A stretch of 64,000 bases of DNA from Andreprevotia chitinilytica DSM 18519 (GTDB lineage: Bacteria > Pseudomonadota > Gammaproteobacteria > Burkholderiales > Chitinibacteraceae). Shown here in pieces: positions 52,057-60,596 of this stretch; within the stretch, counting starts at the first letter, position 1, and each line of letters starts with the position of its first letter. The notes below the pieces were generated by a model that did no database searches, had not been told where the DNA came from, and worked only from the letters and a program-made list of their open reading frames with translations. The stretch lies in the NCBI RefSeq assembly GCF_000711875.1, contig NZ_JONM01000003.1, positions 62,001-126,000 of the forward strand, written 5' to 3'. A program made the position numbers and the translations under genes.

Positions 52057-53628
52057 TTATTTGCGCAGTTTCACGATCGAGTTGATGAAGTTGTAAATGG
52101 CATCGCCCGCAATCACGCCACCCGCAAACGCGCTCATTTGCGCGCTATAGCGATCGCCATATTTGCGATTCACCACGTAGCGCAGCAGCAAGCCGGCCAA
52201 TACCGCCCAGCCAGCGAGCGCCGAGCTGATCAACATGCCGGTGGAGAGCAGCACGCCAAGCTGGCGCTTGGAGCCGCCCAGCCATTGCAGTAATGCGCCG
52301 GGGATGGCCCACAGGATCAGCGTGCGGGCGATCTCGGCCGATGAGCCGGCATTGATCGATGCGGCGTACACCTTGTCGATCGGCGGCAGCAGACCGCGTG
52401 CGAAGAACATCTGGTGAAAGCCGATGACCACGATGGCAGCCACGGCAAAGCCGGTCATCGCGGCGAGGTATTGCTGGCGGCGGCCGGCGCGTTCCAGCGC
52501 CATATCCGAGCCAGACCCACGCAGCAGGTAGCCGGTTTTCAGGTCGTAACCCATGTCGGCAAAAGCCGGGCCGGTGGCGGCGGAGAAGCCGGCCAGCATC
52601 GCCAGCGCGGGGGCGGGGAAGCCGATGACGATGCCAACGGTCAGTGTAATCAACGCGACGGCAAACGCCGGGAACCAGCCGGAATGCATGGCGGCGATGC
52701 CGACGATCAATTCATGTACATAAGCGGCCAGCGCGGCATAGAGCATGAAGGCCAGGAACATGCCGAGCGACATGTCGGTGATCAACCCGGCCATGACCGA
52801 GATCAGCATCGCGATGGCGAGGTAAACCAGAAAGCCACCGGACAAGATACAGCCGGCCTTCTTCGGGGAGACTTCCTGCGCGCCAGCCTCCAGATCGGTC
52901 GTCTTGCGCGAGCGGGCGATTTCGGCCGCCACCTGAAACAGCGCCACGATGCCCGCGCCAACCATCAGCCCGTGCGGGATATAGAGCTTGACGATGTTTA
53001 CGCCGAACAGATTGGGCGCATAGCCGGAGGTGACGAGGCCGATGCCGAACATGGTCAGCGCAGCGAGGTTGCCGAGGAAAGCCGTACCGAATGCCGACAT
53101 GGGGATGCCAAACCATGCGCCTGCTACACCCGCCGCGACGCCCACACCAAGGAAACCGGCCTTGCGCCCGCCTTGATCGCCGGCCCAGATCGCTTCGGCC
53201 GTGGCAACGCCCGCGGGCCAGGTGCCGGTGGTGGGGAAGGTGCGGCTACCGAACAGCAAGTAGAGCATGGTGCCGTCCACGAACATGGCGACCACCGCGC
53301 CGATCATCATCGGCAGCGCCAGCTCCGGCATGCCCATGGCGTAGGGCACGCCGATCGGGATCATCAGCGAATTGGCCGCACCAAAGGTGGCGGACGAGAT
53401 GGCCGTTTGCATCAGGTTCTGCCGTTCCAGCACGCGGAAGCGGCGGGTGATTTCCAACGGAATGCGCGAGAACACGATGGCGATCAGTGCACCAATGATC
53501 GAGGTGTTGGCCGAAATGCCGAGCGAGACGATGAGCTGCATACCGATCATTGCGCCGAGCACCGAAAGCGCGGCGCTGGCCAATAGCAGGAAGGGTTCGA
53601 AGAAACGAGCTTGGGTACGTGTTTTCAT
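52057..53628 (-). CDS. OPT-family oligopeptide transporter
   Basis: A 523-residue permease with about fourteen predicted spans. OPT features include GVPYAMGMPELALPMMIGAV, GTWPAGVATAEAIW and GFSAATGPAFADMGYDLKTG. OPT proteins import short peptides or metal-chelates using the proton gradient. It begins 45 bases after the IclR gene on the same strand, with AGGGA before the ATG, and precedes three likely peptide-processing genes. Peptide import is the best guess from context. Confidence 0.93.
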   Translation of the reverse strand: MKTRTQARFFEPFLLLASAALSVLGAMIGMQLIVSLGISANTSIIGALIAIVFSRIPLEITRRFRVLERQNLMQTAISSATFGAANSLMIPIGVPYAMGMPELALPMMIGAVVAMFVDGTMLYLLFGSRTFPTTGTWPAGVATAEAIWAGDQGGRKAGFLGVGVAAGVAGAWFGIPMSAFGTAFLGNLAALTMFGIGLVTSGYAPNLFGVNIVKLYIPHGLMVGAGIVALFQVAAEIARSRKTTDLEAGAQEVSPKKAGCILSGGFLVYLAIAMLISVMAGLITDMSLGMFLAFMLYAALAAYVHELIVGIAAMHSGWFPAFAVALITLTVGIVIGFPAPALAMLAGFSAATGPAFADMGYDLKTGYLLRGSGSDMALERAGRRQQYLAAMTGFAVAAIVVIGFHQMFFARGLLPPIDKVYAASINAGSSAEIARTLILWAIPGALLQWLGGSKRQLGVLLSTGMLISSALAGWAVLAGLLLRYVVNRKYGDRYSAQMSAFAGGVIAGDAIYNFINSIVKLRK

Positions 53629-53673
53629 ACGTGGTCCCTGGTTGGCTGAAGGTGGGTTGAGGGAGGGGGCAGA

Positions 53674-54426
53674 TCAGCGGAGCAGGCCGATGACCCGTTC
53701 CAGTTGATCGCGTGCCAGAAGCAGTGGCGCCAGCAGCTTGGGAATTGCCGTGCGATTGAGTCGTTCATCCGGCCCGGCAATCGCTACGGCACCGATGACC
53801 TGGCGATCGCGTGTGCGCAGCGGCACGGCCAGACCGGCGACGTGCGATGCGGTTTCGTTCTCGGTGTAGGCCCAGCCGGCTTCGCGAATCAGTCCGAGCG
53901 AGGCTTCGATGGCCGCCCGATCGAGCGGACTCAGCTCGGGGAAGCCGGCCACGCCACGGTCATAGACTACATTGCGGAAACTTTCGGATTGGAAGGCCAG
54001 CATGGCCTTGGCGTGCGAGCCGGCATGCAGCGCAAAGCGCTCGCCCGGTTCGATGCTGAAACGGAGCGGGTATTGGCTGTGCACCATGTCCAGGCACAGT
54101 CCTTCCAGACCATCGAGCCAGGACAGGAAGACGGTCTCGCCGCTTTCCCTGGCCAGTGCTTCGAGCATCGGTTGCACTACGTCGTTGGGCGAGATGGTCT
54201 TGTGAACCAGTTGGCCCAGTTCGTACAGGCGCAGGCCCAGCGAGTACTTGCTGGTAGTCGGGTTCTGCAACAGGACGCCGTGCGCTGCGAACGTAGCCAG
54301 AACCCGGTGCACTACCGAGTAATGCACTTCGCTTTCCTTGGCGAGTTCGCGCACGCCCCAAATGGGGCGTTTGGCCGAGAAAAAACCGAGCAGATCCAGC
54401 GCCCCGTCCAGTGTCTTCAGCGTCAT
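53674..54426 (-). CDS. IclR-family transcriptional regulator
   Basis: A 250-residue regulator. The N-terminal winged helix is TLDGALDLLGFFSAKRPIWG, then VRELAKESEVHYSVVHRVLA. The C-terminal GAF-like effector domain has RFALHAGSHAKAMLAF and SHVAGLAVPLRTRDRQVIGA, the IclR signatures. The ATG at 54426 has GGAG upstream; the longer open frame is rejected. It heads the peptide operon and probably controls it with a peptide or amino-acid derivative. Confidence 0.93.
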   Translation of the reverse strand: MTLKTLDGALDLLGFFSAKRPIWGVRELAKESEVHYSVVHRVLATFAAHGVLLQNPTTSKYSLGLRLYELGQLVHKTISPNDVVQPMLEALARESGETVFLSWLDGLEGLCLDMVHSQYPLRFSIEPGERFALHAGSHAKAMLAFQSESFRNVVYDRGVAGFPELSPLDRAAIEASLGLIREAGWAYTENETASHVAGLAVPLRTRDRQVIGAVAIAGPDERLNRTAIPKLLAPLLLARDQLERVIGLLR

Positions 54427-54655
54427 GCCATTTCTCCGCTTTTGTCTCTCATGCCGAGACTGTGTTTCGCACTCGGAGCATGGTAGGGGGAGGGTGTATG
54501 GCTTCGCAGTCAGACAAACCTTATTCGTTGTTAGGGATGTCGCCAGTATTGGATTGCCGCAGGTGTCGGTGCAGAACCGGCCGGCAGCCCGCCCGATGCG
54601 TTCGTAGTTTGCTGTTCTATACCGCTTGTATCCGGGTAGGTCGGCGGGTGGGCAT

Positions 54656-56203
54656 ATGTTTACCAATTTCAGGGTCGGGGTACGCTTGGGGCTGGGCTTC
54701 GGCCTGGTCGTGTTGCTCTTGCTGGTGATCGCTGCCAATGCGCTCTATCAGTTGGCGCGGATCGATAGCGCGCTCGAAGCGGTGATGCATGATCGCTGGC
54801 CGAAAACGGCCATGGCGCATGACATCACCCGCCATGTCGATAACATCGCAATTTCCCTGCGAGACATGGTGCTGGCCGCGAATGCCGACGAAGCTGCGCA
54901 GCACAAGGAAACGGTGCTGGAGAACCGAAAAAAGATCGGTGGAATCCTGCAGCAGTTTCAAAAGATCATCGTGCTGCCGGAGGGCAAGGCCTTGCTGCAG
55001 AAGATCGTTGCGGTGCGGGGGCGTTATATCGCTGGCCAGGACAAAGTCATCACCTTGGTGGAAGGCGGCAACAAGCAGGCGGCACGGGATTTTCTGGCTG
55101 GTGAGTTTCGGCCCACATTGGTGGAGTACGTCGCTGCAGTCGACCGGATGGTCAAGTTTCAGACCGACTTGATGGAGGCTTCAGGGCAGGAAGCTGATCA
55201 GTCTTACCAGAAAGCGCGGCAAATCATCCTTGCGCTCAGTCTGCTGGCGGTGGTGCTCGCCATGGTTGTGGGCTGGGTCATCACGCGGGGTTTGCTCAAG
55301 CAACTGGGCGGCGAGCCGTCCTATACCGCCGAGATCGCCCGGCGGGTGGCGCAAGGCGATATGACGGTGGAAGTCGTTGTGGCCCAGGGGGACAGCGCCA
55401 GTATCCTGTTCGCGGTCAAGCATATGGTGGAGCAGCTGTCCGGCATCATCGACGAGGTGCGCAGCTCGGCGGAATCGCTGTCCGCCGCTTCGGAGCAGGT
55501 CAGCGCGTCGTCGCAATCGTTATCGCAATCGGCATCCGAGCAGGCGGCCAGCGTGGAGGAAACGAGTGCGTCGATGGAAGAAATGGCGGCCTCCGTTTCT
55601 CAGAACGCCGACCACGCACGAGCCAATGACGCCATTGCGAACCAGGCGGCAAAAGATGCCACCGACGGCCGCGAAGCCGTGCTCCAGACCACGAGCGCGA
55701 TGAAGCAGATTGCCAAGAAAATCAGTGTCATTGATGAGATCGCCTATCAGACCAACCTGTTGGCGCTCAACGCGGCCATCGAGGCGGCCCGGGCCGGTGA
55801 ACACGGCAAGGGCTTTGCGGTGGTGGCATCCGAAGTGCGCAAGTTGGCCGAGCATAGCCAAGCCGCTGCGCAGGAAATCGGGCAGCTGGCGGGCGGCAGC
55901 GTGGAGCTCGCAGAGCGGGCGGGGCAGCTGCTGGAACAGATGCAGCCATCGATCCGCAAAACTGCTGATCTGGTGCAAGAGATCGCGTCGGCCTCATCCG
56001 AGCAATCAACCGGTATTGCGCAGATCAATCAGGCCATTGACCAGTTGTCTCAAACGACCCAGAGCAATGCGTCGTCGGCCGAAGAATTGTCTGCAACCGC
56101 CGAGGAAATGAGTTCACAAGCGGAGCAATTGCAGCAATTGATGGCGTTTTTCAAACTGGGGAATCAACAGGGGCGGAGGCGGCCGGCGGGTTTCGCGGCG
56201 TAA
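54656..56203 (+). CDS. Methyl-accepting chemotaxis protein with 4HB sensor
   Basis: A 515-residue receptor beginning [20 protein letters not shown]. Its four-helix-bundle periplasmic domain covers about residues 35-185, flanked by two spans, and a HAMP follows with [20 protein letters not shown]. The signalling region has [20 protein letters not shown]. There is no CheR pentapeptide. It is divergent from the IclR gene. As with the other receptor no flagellar sigma-28 promoter is obvious. Ligand unknown. Confidence 0.94.
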   Translation: MFTNFRVGVRLGLGFGLVVLLLLVIAANALYQLARIDSALEAVMHDRWPKTAMAHDITRHVDNIAISLRDMVLAANADEAAQHKETVLENRKKIGGILQQFQKIIVLPEGKALLQKIVAVRGRYIAGQDKVITLVEGGNKQAARDFLAGEFRPTLVEYVAAVDRMVKFQTDLMEASGQEADQSYQKARQIILALSLLAVVLAMVVGWVITRGLLKQLGGEPSYTAEIARRVAQGDMTVEVVVAQGDSASILFAVKHMVEQLSGIIDEVRSSAESLSAASEQVSASSQSLSQSASEQAASVEETSASMEEMAASVSQNADHARANDAIANQAAKDATDGREAVLQTTSAMKQIAKKISVIDEIAYQTNLLALNAAIEAARAGEHGKGFAVVASEVRKLAEHSQAAAQEIGQLAGGSVELAERAGQLLEQMQPSIRKTADLVQEIASASSEQSTGIAQINQAIDQLSQTTQSNASSAEELSATAEEMSSQAEQLQQLMAFFKLGNQQGRRRPAGFAA

Positions 56204-56223
56204 TACGCGCTTTCCAATGCCAC

Positions 56224-56250
56224 AGCCCGGCCGGCTATGCCGGCCGGGCT
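56224..56250. repeat. Family D-like hairpin after the chemoreceptor
   Basis: AGCCCGGCCGGC-TAT-GCCGGCCGGGCT is a perfect 12-bp stem with a 3-base loop, between convergent genes. Confidence 0.85.
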
Positions 56251-56281
56251 ACGCGCAACGATTCTTGTCGTGCATACCCGC

Positions 56282-56839
56282 TTACATCGGCGGTTCGCGA
56301 TGTTTGCCTTCCTTGCCATCTTTGAATTTCTCGCGCATCTGCTGGGCTTTTTGTCGTTGCTCCGGCGTGAGAATCGCAAATGCCTTTTGCTCGAACTCCA
56401 CGCGCAGCACGGTCAGATCGGCCATGGCTTTGCCTTCCGCATCCGCCAGTTTGCGAATCTGACCAGCATCGGCACCCGGCTTGGTGGTCAGGTCGCGCAA
56501 GGCTTCGTGTGCTTGGCGTAGCGCCTTGCGCTTTTCATAGAGTGCCGGCTCTTGTGCGTGCTTGAGCTGGAACAACTGGTCTTTCTGCTGCTGGCTCAAA
56601 TCGAGATGTTCGAAGAAGTCGCCATGGTGACCGCGCGGGCCATGCTCGAAGCCTTCCTTGCCGCCGTGGCCTTCGTCTTCATCAAAGTCGGCGTGACGCA
56701 GGCCGAAATGGCCATCATGCTGTTTGACTTGCGGCGGCTGGCCCATTGCATCGGAGGCGGTTGCCGCAAAACTGTAGGCGCCGCCGCCCAACAGCGCCGC
56801 GGACAGGGCGGCGATACCAAAACGGTGTTTGATGTTCAT
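56282..56839 (-). CDS. Spy/CpxP/ZraP-like periplasmic LTXXQ protein
   Basis: A 185-residue secreted protein (signal MNIKHRFGIAALSAALLGGG). Two LTXXQ-type helices are present (LDLSQQQKDQLFQLKHAQEP and ILTPEQRQKAQQMREKF). Between signal and helices lies a His/Asp/Gly-rich stretch (residues about 40-80, with HGGKEGFEHGPRGHHG) that could bind Zn or Cu. Such proteins are chaperone-like sensors of envelope or metal stress that restrain the partner kinase. It is divergent from the two-component genes. The much longer open frame upstream is an artefact of the neighbouring genes. Confidence 0.88.
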   Translation of the reverse strand: MNIKHRFGIAALSAALLGGGAYSFAATASDAMGQPPQVKQHDGHFGLRHADFDEDEGHGGKEGFEHGPRGHHGDFFEHLDLSQQQKDQLFQLKHAQEPALYEKRKALRQAHEALRDLTTKPGADAGQIRKLADAEGKAMADLTVLRVEFEQKAFAILTPEQRQKAQQMREKFKDGKEGKHREPPM

Positions 56840-56919
56840 GGTCTGGCTCCTTGATAAGGGGACGCGATGGGGAATCGGTCGATCCGTTTCCCATGGCAAC
56901 CAGTTTGCTTCGGCGCAAT

Positions 56920-56946
56920 GTAAACAGGGGTTAGCGAAGCGTAAAC
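56920..56946. promoter_or_regulatory. GTAAAC direct repeat, candidate CpxR-type operator
   Basis: GTAAAC occurs at 56920 and 56941, exactly 21 bases apart (two helical turns), between the divergent cpxP-like and cpxR-like genes. Classical CpxR sites are GTAAA tandem repeats with shorter spacing, so this is only a candidate. Confidence 0.4.
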
Positions 56947-57025
56947 GTTTCGAAAAAACGTCTGGGCGAGGCTTGGCGTGGAGAGGGCGATGGCCGATCA
57001 TCGTTTTAATTGACGGAGATTGATG

Positions 57026-57712
57026 ATGGAAGGCGTGCGCGTGTTGTTGGTGGATGACGATGCCGACTTGTGTGCGATGCAAGCGGAGTACCTTGCGAGC
57101 GAGGGGTTCGGCGTGGATACCGCATTCGATGGCGAGGCGGGCGTCAAAGCCGCGCTGACCGGCCAATACGCCGCCGTGGTGCTGGATGTGATGATGCCCA
57201 AGCTCAACGGGATCGATGCACTCAGGCAAATCCGCCAGCAATCGCAGGTGCCGGTGATCATGCTCACTGCCAAGGGCGACGGCGTGGACCGGATCGTGGG
57301 GCTGGAGCTGGGGGCGGATGACTATATCCCCAAGCCCTGTATGCCGCGCGAGCTGGTGGCGCGACTGCGGGCGATCCTGCGCCGCACGCGAGGCGACGAG
57401 GTGACCAACAAGCTGCAGCAACTCGGCCCGTTGGTGCTGCACCCCGAGTACCGCCGCGCTGAATGGGATGGCGTCGCGCTCGATCTCACCAATTCCGAAT
57501 TCCAGTTGCTCGAACTCCTGCTGGCGGCATCCGGCCGCGTGCTGACCAAGCACGAGCTGTGCGAGCGTGCGCTGGGCCGGCCACATACCCGCTATGACCG
57601 CAGCGTGGACGTACACATGAGCAACTTGCGCCAAAAGCTTGGCACTTACACCGACGGCCGCTCGCCGATCCAGACCGTGCGCGGCGTCGGCTATCAGCTT
57701 GTGGGCGAATGA
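57026..57712 (+). CDS. OmpR/CpxR-family response regulator
   Basis: A 228-residue regulator. The receiver domain has acidic pair DDDAD, phosphoacceptor Asp 54 in VVLDVMMPKLNG and Lys in ADDYIPKPC. The winged-helix output is HTRYDRSVDVHMSNLRQKLG. The closest look is CpxR (GLELGADDYIPKPCMPREL). ATG 57026 has GGAG seven bases upstream. It overlaps the kinase start (ATGA). It probably controls the divergent cpxP-like gene. Confidence 0.93.
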   Translation: MEGVRVLLVDDDADLCAMQAEYLASEGFGVDTAFDGEAGVKAALTGQYAAVVLDVMMPKLNGIDALRQIRQQSQVPVIMLTAKGDGVDRIVGLELGADDYIPKPCMPRELVARLRAILRRTRGDEVTNKLQQLGPLVLHPEYRRAEWDGVALDLTNSEFQLLELLLAASGRVLTKHELCERALGRPHTRYDRSVDVHMSNLRQKLGTYTDGRSPIQTVRGVGYQLVGE

Positions 57713-59070
57713 TGGGGCGCTTGTTCTGGAAAATCCTGTTCGGGTTCTGGCTGACGCTGGTGCTGGTGATGGGCATCGTCGATGCGCTGGCCTCGCACTA
57801 CAACGAGGCCCGGCAGCGGGAAGCCAATGAGGTAGCGCAAGGCGGGCGCGTGGCAATGATGACGTCCGCCGTCGGCGCATCGCTGCATCATGGCGGCATC
57901 CCCGCCTTGCAAGCCTTGTTCGATGCCTGGCCGCCGTTCGTGCGCGACCGCGTGATGGTGGTCGATGCCGATGGGCAGGATGTGTTCGGCCGGCCGGTCT
58001 CGCCAATGGCGCTGGCCGAAGCGCGGCGTGTGCTGGATGATCCGCCGCCCGGCCCGTTATCCGTGCAGCAAGTCCATACGCCGGAGGGCAATGACTATCT
58101 GCTCTTTGTGATGGGGGAGCGCCATGAACCGCCACCGGGCCGGCGCGGTTTGCCGCCGTCGCTGCTGATCTGCGTCGGCATTGGCAGTCTGGCATTCAGC
58201 GCGGTGCTGGCGTGGTATCTGGCGCGGCCGTTGCATGTGATCTCCAGCGCGTTTGGCCGCGTTGCCGAAGGTGATTTAAGTGTGCGGGTTGGCCCGCGCA
58301 TCGGCCGTCGGCGCGACGAGATTGCCGATCTTGGGCGCGATTTCGACAGCATGGCGGATCGGCTGGCGCAGCTCGTCGATTCACAAAAGCGGCTGCTGCA
58401 TGATGTCTCGCACGAACTGCGTTCGCCCTTGGCCCGCTTGCAAGTGGCGGTTGGTTTGGCACGCCAGCAACCGGAGAAAATCGCCGCCACCCTGGATCGG
58501 ATCGATCTGGAAGCACACCGGCTGGATGCCATGGTCGGCGAGCTGTTGACGCTCTCCCGCCTTGAGGCAGGCGCCAAGCAAGAGTGGGACGACTACTTCA
58601 GCCCGGTCGAGCTGGTGGAGGCGATTGCCGACGATGCACGTTTCGAAGCCGAGGCGAGCGGTATCCGCATCGATACGGCGATGACCGACCCTGCCTTGAA
58701 TGAACGCGTGATCCACGGCCGGGCGGAGCTGCTGCATCGCGCCTTTGATAACCTCGTTCGCAACGCGATCAAGTATTCCATCACCGGGCAGACCGTGTGG
58801 ATCGCTGTGGAAGCCGCCGATGGCGGCAAGGCAGTGTTGGTGCGCGTGACTGACCAAGGCCCCGGTGTGCCGGAAGACCAACTGGCGCGCATTTTCGAAC
58901 CGTTTGTTCGCTTGGGCGGCGAGGGGAGTGGCGGTTACGGACTGGGGCTGGCGATTGCTCAGCGGGCCGTGGTTGCGCATGGCGGCACCATTGTCGCGGC
59001 CAATGCCGCTGGCGGCGGGCTGGCGATTACGGTGACGCTGCCTTTGGCACAGGCGGTGATGGGGGCGTAA
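57709..59070 (+). CDS. CpxA-like sensor histidine kinase
   Basis: A 453-residue kinase. Spans at about residues 8-30 and 151-173 enclose a periplasmic sensor. A HAMP domain with AFGRVAEGDLSVRVG follows. The HisKA site is His 235 in LLHDVSHELRSPLARLQ. The ATPase boxes are FDNLVRNAIKYS (N), VTDQGPGVPEDQL (G1) and GGYGLGLAIAQRAV (G2). It is translationally coupled to the regulator gene. The nearby Spy/CpxP-like protein suggests envelope or metal stress as the signal. Confidence 0.93.
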   Translation: MMGRLFWKILFGFWLTLVLVMGIVDALASHYNEARQREANEVAQGGRVAMMTSAVGASLHHGGIPALQALFDAWPPFVRDRVMVVDADGQDVFGRPVSPMALAEARRVLDDPPPGPLSVQQVHTPEGNDYLLFVMGERHEPPPGRRGLPPSLLICVGIGSLAFSAVLAWYLARPLHVISSAFGRVAEGDLSVRVGPRIGRRRDEIADLGRDFDSMADRLAQLVDSQKRLLHDVSHELRSPLARLQVAVGLARQQPEKIAATLDRIDLEAHRLDAMVGELLTLSRLEAGAKQEWDDYFSPVELVEAIADDARFEAEASGIRIDTAMTDPALNERVIHGRAELLHRAFDNLVRNAIKYSITGQTVWIAVEAADGGKAVLVRVTDQGPGVPEDQLARIFEPFVRLGGEGSGGYGLGLAIAQRAVVAHGGTIVAANAAGGGLAITVTLPLAQAVMGA

Positions 59071-59107
59071 GCCACTTTTCCCGTACCTACCTAATATCGC
59101 ACGATTG

Positions 59108-59130
59108 TTCTTGAGAATCTTTCTCATTAA
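59108..59130 (+). promoter_or_regulatory. Candidate Fur box ahead of tonB
   Basis: TGAGAA-TCT-TTCTCA is a perfect 6-3-6 palindrome ten bases before the tonB start and shares its TGAGAA half-site with the sequence before the TonB receptor (19709-19731). Confidence 0.6.
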
Positions 59131-59139
59131 AATGCAGCG

Positions 59140-59850
59140 ATGACTTCCAATGCTGCAGCGATGTCGGTGTCCGCACCGCGAATCTCTCTACCTTCTCCTC
59201 GCGTCGGTGTAGTGGCCGCCGTAATACTGCTCCACGCCGCGCTCCTGTTTGCGGTGCTGCGCGCCAGCAGCGACCAGCTGCCCGAGCCGATCGAACCGCC
59301 ATCGCTGACCTTTATCGAACTGCCGATTGCTGCAACGCCTGCGGTCAAACCCGAGCCACCCAAGCCGCAGCCAGCCCCCCAGCCCCAAGCAGCCCCCAAG
59401 ACACTGGCAAAGCCACCGGTTCCTCTGCCCAAGAGCGACACTGCACCAGTCGCGCCGCCAGAAACGGCCAAGCCGCATGAAGTAGCCAAGGAAGCTGCGC
59501 CAGAGCCAGCGAAGGAATCGGCTCAGAAAGCTGCGGAAGCCAAGCCTGCCGCAGTACCAGCCAAGGAAGAAGAAACCGGTGCCAGCGCGCAAGCCAGTTA
59601 TCTGTCCCGTCCGGTGCGCTACCCCGAGCAATCGCGGGTGCTGGGTGAAGAGGGCACGGTGGTGGTGCGGATCAAGGTGGGTGAGGACGGCGTGCCGCAA
59701 GAACTGGAAGTCGCGAAGAGCAGCGGCTTCGAGCGGCTGGATGCCGATGCGATGCGCACGGTCAAGAAATGGCGTTTCAACCCGGCCAAGCGGGGTGGCA
59801 AGCCGATTGCGGGTTGGGCCACGGTGCCGCTCAACTACAGTCTGAAATAA
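59140..59850 (+). CDS. TonB-family energy-transducing protein
   Basis: A 236-residue periplasm-spanning protein. A membrane anchor (VGVVAAVILLHAALLFAVLR, about residues 22-42) is followed by a long Pro/Ala/Lys linker rich in KP and EP pairs. The C-terminal TonB domain runs from SYLSRPVRYPEQSRVLGEEG to VKKWRFNPAKRGGKPI. It would couple the proton gradient (through ExbB/ExbD) to outer-membrane receptors such as the one at 17.6-19.7 kb. exbB and exbD are not adjacent. A Fur-box-like palindrome precedes it. Confidence 0.92.
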   Translation: MTSNAAAMSVSAPRISLPSPRVGVVAAVILLHAALLFAVLRASSDQLPEPIEPPSLTFIELPIAATPAVKPEPPKPQPAPQPQAAPKTLAKPPVPLPKSDTAPVAPPETAKPHEVAKEAAPEPAKESAQKAAEAKPAAVPAKEEETGASAQASYLSRPVRYPEQSRVLGEEGTVVVRIKVGEDGVPQELEVAKSSGFERLDADAMRTVKKWRFNPAKRGGKPIAGWATVPLNYSLK

Positions 59851-59876
59851 GCCCTGAAATAAGCCCGGCGCGGGAT

Positions 59877-60551
59877 TTATTGCAACGGCGGTTCAGACTT
59901 CAGACCGACAAAATCCGGGTAGTCCGTGATCAGCCCATGCACGCCGAATTCACGGCATAGCGCGTGTTCGTACTCGGTCAGCGCACCATAGACAAAATTG
60001 CGGAATCCCAGCGCATTGGCTTGATTGAGCAGGTAAGGATCGAGCGCTTCGTAATCCCATACGACGGTGCGCAAGCGTGGCAACGGCATGGCGGGATAAA
60101 GCAGTGTGTTGAGTGCCGGCGGGCGATGAGCGATGAGGAAGCCGCATTCGGCATCCAGATGCTCGGCCGCCATCAGCACGACTTCATGCCGGAACGAGGT
60201 GATTAGCACCTGCTGTTCGATGCCGCGCGCGGCAATTTCCGCAAACGCGGCCGGGGCGGCGGCGGGGGTCTTGATTTCCAGATTCCAGAACGTATCCGGG
60301 AAGGCCTCCAGCGCTTCGGACAAGGTCGGAACCAGATAACCGGCTGCTTGTGACAATTGGCGGCGGGTCAGCGATGCGACCGGCTCGCCCAAGGGCGATA
60401 GCCGGTCATGGAACAACACCACTTCACCATCCGCACACAAACGCAAATCTGTTTCTATGCCATGAAATCCGGCGGAAAGCGCCGCTGCAAAGGCAGCGAG
60501 CGTATTTTCTGGAGCGCCGCGAGACAGGCCACGATGGGCAATCAAACGCAT
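59877..60551 (-). CDS. Glycerophosphodiester phosphodiesterase
   Basis: A 224-residue GDPD-family hydrolase, the size of cytosolic UgpQ. The active-site start is MRLIAHRGLSRGAPENTLAA (His 6, Arg 7, Glu 16), followed by GIETDLRLCADGEVVLFHD with the metal Glu and Asp and catalytic His. WNLEIKTP and VHGLITDYPD complete the barrel. It hydrolyses glycerophosphodiesters to glycerol-3-phosphate and an alcohol. No signal peptide, so it is cytoplasmic. It is divergent from the patatin gene with only 45 bases between starts. Confidence 0.94.
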   Translation of the reverse strand: MRLIAHRGLSRGAPENTLAAFAAALSAGFHGIETDLRLCADGEVVLFHDRLSPLGEPVASLTRRQLSQAAGYLVPTLSEALEAFPDTFWNLEIKTPAAAPAAFAEIAARGIEQQVLITSFRHEVVLMAAEHLDAECGFLIAHRPPALNTLLYPAMPLPRLRTVVWDYEALDPYLLNQANALGFRNFVYGALTEYEHALCREFGVHGLITDYPDFVGLKSEPPLQ

Positions 60552-60596
60552 GGGGTACACTACCGAGCACGATAAATCGAGTGTAGGCATTCCCGG

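Noticed and set aside
56840-58195. 450-residue N-terminal extension of the Spy/CpxP-like protein
   Set aside because: It runs antisense through the response regulator and kinase genes, while a proper signal peptide starts at 56839.
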